From an uncultured Curtobacterium sp. (GTDB lineage Bacteria > Actinomycetota > Actinomycetes > Actinomycetales > Microbacteriaceae): 7,660 nucleotides of DNA. The notes under the pieces are model-generated. The model worked only from the letters and a program-made list of their open reading frames with translations. It made no database searches and had not been told where the DNA came from. The translations under genes and the position numbers were made by a program. Position 1 is the first letter of the stretch, and each line of letters starts with the position of its first letter. The stretch spans positions 1-7,660 of the forward strand of contig CAJYIG010000073.1 in assembly GCA_913774725.1 (NCBI GenBank). Reading direction: 5' to 3'. Below are positions 5,153 through 7,660 of this stretch, in pieces.

Positions 5153-6686
5153 TCCCGTGGCCGTCCCCACCCGCGGCGAACGCCTCGTCGTCCTCGTGGT
5201 CACCGCGACCTTCGGGGTGTTCCTCGTGCTCTGGGCGACGCTCGTGCCCACGTTCGAGGCTCCCGACGAGCGGGCGCACTTCGACGCCGCGGTGCACGTC
5301 GCGATCGGCGACGGCTGGCCCGATCCGGGTGACCTCCACCTGCTGCAGGCCGTCGACGGGGCCGGCGCCGGGACGACGGCCTCGATGGGGGCGTTGCTCG
5401 ACGCCTCGAGTGCTGCCGAGGTCGACACCGTCGACCAGATGACGCAGCACCCGGCGACGTACTACGTGCTGGCCGCCGGGGTCCTGCACCTGATCGACTT
5501 CGAGGCGCACCGCCCGGCCGTGGACGTGCTCGCGCTGCGCCTGTTCAGCGCGCTGTTCGTCCTCCCGCTGCCGGCGCTGGCGTGGGCCACGGTCCGACGG
5601 GTCACCCGGAGTCCGCGGGCGGCCGTGGTCGGTGCGTTCGCCGTGCTCGCGGTCCCCGAGCTCGCCTCGATCGGGGCCTCGGTCTCGAACGACCCACCGG
5701 TGATGCTCTTCGGCGCCACCACGGTCTGGCTGGCCGTCCGCGTGCTGACCGGCGACGCCCGGACGAGGACCGCGTTCGCCCTCGCCCTGTCACTCGGTGT
5801 CGCGATCCTCTGGAAGGGGACGGCGCTGCCGCTGATCCCGTTCGTCGCGGTCGCCGCCGCCCTGTCCGTCGGAGCGTCGGGTCGGCGGGTCGTGCTCCGG
5901 CGACTGCTCCGGGCGCTCTGGGTCCTGGCCGTCGCTGCCGCGGTCGGCGCCTGGTGGTGGCTCCGGAACCTGCTCGTGTTCCGCACACTGCAGCCCGACG
6001 GGTACGCATCGCTCCGTCCGCCGCAGCCGTTCCCCGCCGGGACCGGTCCGGATCCGGTCGCGTTCGTCGACGTCTCGTGGACCACCATCGCCCGGACGTT
6101 CTGGGGCAGCTTCGGCGGTGGAGCGCAGTGGGTCGTCTCGCCCGTCGTCTACGAGACCGCCACCGTGCTCGGTCTGGGCGCCGTGCTCGTGTGGGGCTTC
6201 CGGCGAGGTCCGGGCCTGGGCCTGGCCGTCACACTCGCCGTCCTGCCCCTGACCGTGTTCGTCTTCCAGACGGTGACGAACTGGAACAGCTACCTCGCCA
6301 CGACCTTCGTCGGCGGGACGCAGGGGCGGTACTCCTTCCCGGCGATCACCGCGTTCGTCGCCCTGAGTGCGATCGCGTGGCGCCGTGCCCTCGGCACACC
6401 CGCCGGCCGGCGCCGGTTCGCCACCGTCGTCAGCTGCATCGCCGCTGCGCTGGCCCTGTACGGCCCGCTGGTGGCGTACACGTCGTTCGCCGAGGTCGCT
6501 CGAGCACGGATCACGTCGGCCGGACTCGAGACGCTCGCGGCGTCCACGCCGGTCCCGGTGGCGGCGGTCGTCGCCGCGTGGGTCGTCGCGCTCCTGCTGA
6601 GCGTCGGCGCGGTCCTGCTGTCGCGCCGTGTGCCGAGCAGCACTGCCGCACTCCCGTCGTCGGCAGGCCCGGGAGTCCCCGCGTGA
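5145..6686 (+). CDS. DUF2142-type multi-pass membrane protein, probable GT-C-like glycosyltransferase
   Basis: A 513-residue integral membrane protein with about eleven hydrophobic segments, starting with one at about 14-34. Straight after it comes FEAPDERAHFD (37-47), the acidic first-loop motif of DUF2142 proteins and GT-C-like enzymes. Other marks of the family are HPATYYVLAA (about 103-112), SNDPPVM (N182, D183), the buried WKG (W223-K224) and TQGRYSFPAITAF (392-404), the QGRY-x-x-P signature near the C-terminus. Such proteins are thought to transfer a sugar from a polyprenyl-phosphate carrier on the outer face of the membrane, and the gene just upstream encodes the kind of enzyme that would make that donor. 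The start is the GTG at 5145, overlapping the upstream stop by 8 nt; a GTG at 5157 is an alternative only four codons later. The stop overlaps the next paralog by GTGA. The family call is good; transferase activity is inferred. Confidence 0.85.
   Translation: MTDPVAVPTRGERLVVLVVTATFGVFLVLWATLVPTFEAPDERAHFDAAVHVAIGDGWPDPGDLHLLQAVDGAGAGTTASMGALLDASSAAEVDTVDQMTQHPATYYVLAAGVLHLIDFEAHRPAVDVLALRLFSALFVLPLPALAWATVRRVTRSPRAAVVGAFAVLAVPELASIGASVSNDPPVMLFGATTVWLAVRVLTGDARTRTAFALALSLGVAILWKGTALPLIPFVAVAAALSVGASGRRVVLRRLLRALWVLAVAAAVGAWWWLRNLLVFRTLQPDGYASLRPPQPFPAGTGPDPVAFVDVSWTTIARTFWGSFGGGAQWVVSPVVYETATVLGLGAVLVWGFRRGPGLGLAVTLAVLPLTVFVFQTVTNWNSYLATTFVGGTQGRYSFPAITAFVALSAIAWRRALGTPAGRRRFATVVSCIAAALALYGPLVAYTSFAEVARARITSAGLETLAASTPVPVAAVVAAWVVALLLSVGAVLLSRRVPSSTAALPSSAGPGVPA
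6671..6675 (+). promoter_or_regulatory. Shine-Dalgarno deciding the start of the second DUF2142 paralog
   Basis: GGGAG lies seven bases before the GTG at 6683, within the last codons of the preceding gene. With the GTGA stop-start overlap it supports the GTG at 6683 as the start. Confidence 0.6.
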
Positions 6687-7638
6687 CGGGCCCGCGCCGC
6701 GTGGGGCGCGCCACCCGCTCCGAGCTCCTGGCCCTCGCCGGGGTCAGTGCCACGTTCGTCCTGCTCCTCGCGACGTGGGCAGCCGTCAACCCGCCCCTGC
6801 AGGGTCCCGAGGAGGCCGCGAACGTCGACGCGGTCCTCCACCTGCTGGCGGGACGGCCGTGGCCAGCGACCGGGCACCTGCACTTCTTCCAGGGGCTGCT
6901 GGCCCAGGACGTCGCCGTCCGGTTGCCGCCGGTGTCGGAGCGCGGCTCGATCGCGGCGATCATCGGCGACGGCACCGAGGACGCGCTCCGGAACCCGATG
7001 TCGCAACACCCGCCGACGTTCTTCGCGGTGCAGGCGGCCGTCGCGCTGGCGCTCGACGCCGGGTCCCGGCGCTGGGACCACGTGGTGCTCGTGATGCGCC
7101 TGGTCGACGTCCTGGTGATGGCCCCGCTGCCGGCGCTCGTGTGGGCGTCGGTGCGTCGGGCCACCCGCTCGCCGCGACTCGCGGTCGCCGCCGCTGCGGT
7201 CCTGCTCGCCGTGCCGCAGATGGCGCAGGTCGGGTCCTCCGTCTCGGTCTGGGTCCCGGTCATCGTCGCCGGCGCACTCAGCACCTGGCTCGCGGTGCGC
7301 GTGTTCACCGGCGACCGGTCCTGGTGGACCCTGCTGGCGCTCGGTGGGTCGGTGGCGGTCGGGACCGCCGTGTCGGCCGCCGGGTTCCTCGCGGTGCCGT
7401 TCGCCCTGGTCGCGGTGCTCGCCGGACAGCTCGCCCCCGCCGCGGCGCGGTCCGGTCGGGACGTGCTCGTGCGCGTCGGCCGGTGCCTGGTGGTGCTCCT
7501 CGTCCCCGCGGTCACGACCGGGTGGTGGTACGCCCGGCAGTTCGTCCGGACCGGTTCCCCCCAGCCGGACCCGTACCCGCCGGTGCGGCAGCCGCGGCCC
7601 GCGGGCCAGGGCCCGGACGTCGTGCAGTTCGCCGGGGC
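6683..7638 (+). CDS. Second DUF2142-like membrane protein, divergent tandem paralog (3' end missing)
   Basis: About 319 residues are visible before the genomic sequence ends at 7638. The open frame carries on through 7660, but those bases are adapter. It aligns along its length with the protein just upstream: first hydrophobic segment (about 15-35), LHFFQGLLA against LHLLQAVDG, MSQHPPTFF against MTQHPATYY, APLPALVWASVRRATRSPR against LPLPALAWATVRRVTRSPR, TWLAVRVFTGD against VWLAVRVLTGD, and a WWYARQFV segment against WWWLRNLLV. It therefore arose by tandem duplication. Three polar sites differ: PDERAHFD has become PEEAANVD (42-49), the N-D pair is V189-W190, and the W-K pair is V230-S231. The C-terminal QGRY signature cannot be checked. 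It may be an inactive partner, a transporter-like protein or a transferase with another substrate; the sequence does not decide. The GTG start at 6683 has GGGAG upstream. Confidence 0.85.
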
Positions 7639-7660
7639 AGATCGGAAGAGCACACGTCTG
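7639..7660 (+). other. Illumina TruSeq adapter remnant at the contig end (not genomic)
   Basis: The last 22 bases begin AGATCGGAAGAGC and continue in exact agreement with the start of the Illumina TruSeq read-1 adapter, as I know it. In the frame of the preceding gene they encode D-R-K-S-T-R-L, a tail seen in many contaminated database proteins. They should be trimmed, and the last gene should be treated as truncated at 7638. Confidence 0.97.

Noticed and set aside
7640..7660. D-R-K-S-T-R-L as a genuine C-terminal extension
   Set aside because: These residues are encoded by adapter bases and are not part of the protein.
1..7660. Defence system, prophage, insertion sequence or RNA gene
   Set aside because: Every gene has a sugar-metabolism or glycosyltransferase identity; no transposase, integrase, nuclease, tRNA or rRNA signature was seen on either strand, and the largest gap between genes is 152 nt.

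Overview
The window is high-G+C, tightly packed DNA from an actinobacterium. The codon bias, GTG starts, overlapping genes and leaderless-type promoters suggest Microbacteriaceae, perhaps Curtobacterium-like. The taxon is an inference; no rRNA or marker gene is present. All eight genes belong to one theme: a cell-surface polysaccharide or glycopolymer locus with dTDP-rhamnose supply.

Layout from left to right. (1) The 5' part of a GT4-like glycosyltransferase on the minus strand (1-399) runs off the left edge. (2) A 76-nt divergent promoter region follows, with a small inverted repeat between two opposing -10 boxes. (3) A plus-strand pair holds a GT4 glycosyltransferase (476-1597) and a WbbL/rhamnosyltransferase-like GT2 (1594-2445), joined by a GTGA overlap. 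(4) A 152-nt convergent gap holds a decaying 31-bp tandem repeat that begins at the GT2 stop codon, and a strong hairpin with an 18-bp stem. (5) A minus-strand rmlC-rmlA pair (4075-2598) is joined by an ATGA overlap. (6) A second divergent promoter region (4076-4210) has a leaderless extended -10 for rmlC and another palindrome. (7) A plus-strand operon holds a DPM1-like membrane-tethered GT2 (4211-5152) and two tandem paralogous multi-pass DUF2142-type proteins (5145-6686, and 6683 onward, truncated).

How the genes fit together (inference from families and order): RmlA makes dTDP-glucose and RmlC epimerises the 4-keto intermediate towards dTDP-L-rhamnose; RmlB and RmlD must be encoded elsewhere. 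The soluble GT4 and GT2 enzymes would build a repeat unit on the cytoplasmic face, with the GT2 plausibly using dTDP-rhamnose. The DPM1-like GT2 would charge a polyprenyl phosphate with a sugar, and the DUF2142 proteins are candidates for GT-C-like transferases that decorate the glycopolymer outside the membrane.

Two points matter most. First, the last 22 bases (7639-7660) match the Illumina TruSeq adapter, so the window ends in synthetic sequence and the final gene is cut by a contig end. Second, the second DUF2142 paralog has lost three polar motifs that its upstream neighbour keeps, which suggests a pseudo-enzyme or a changed function. I see no RNA genes, insertion sequences, CRISPR, phage or defence genes.
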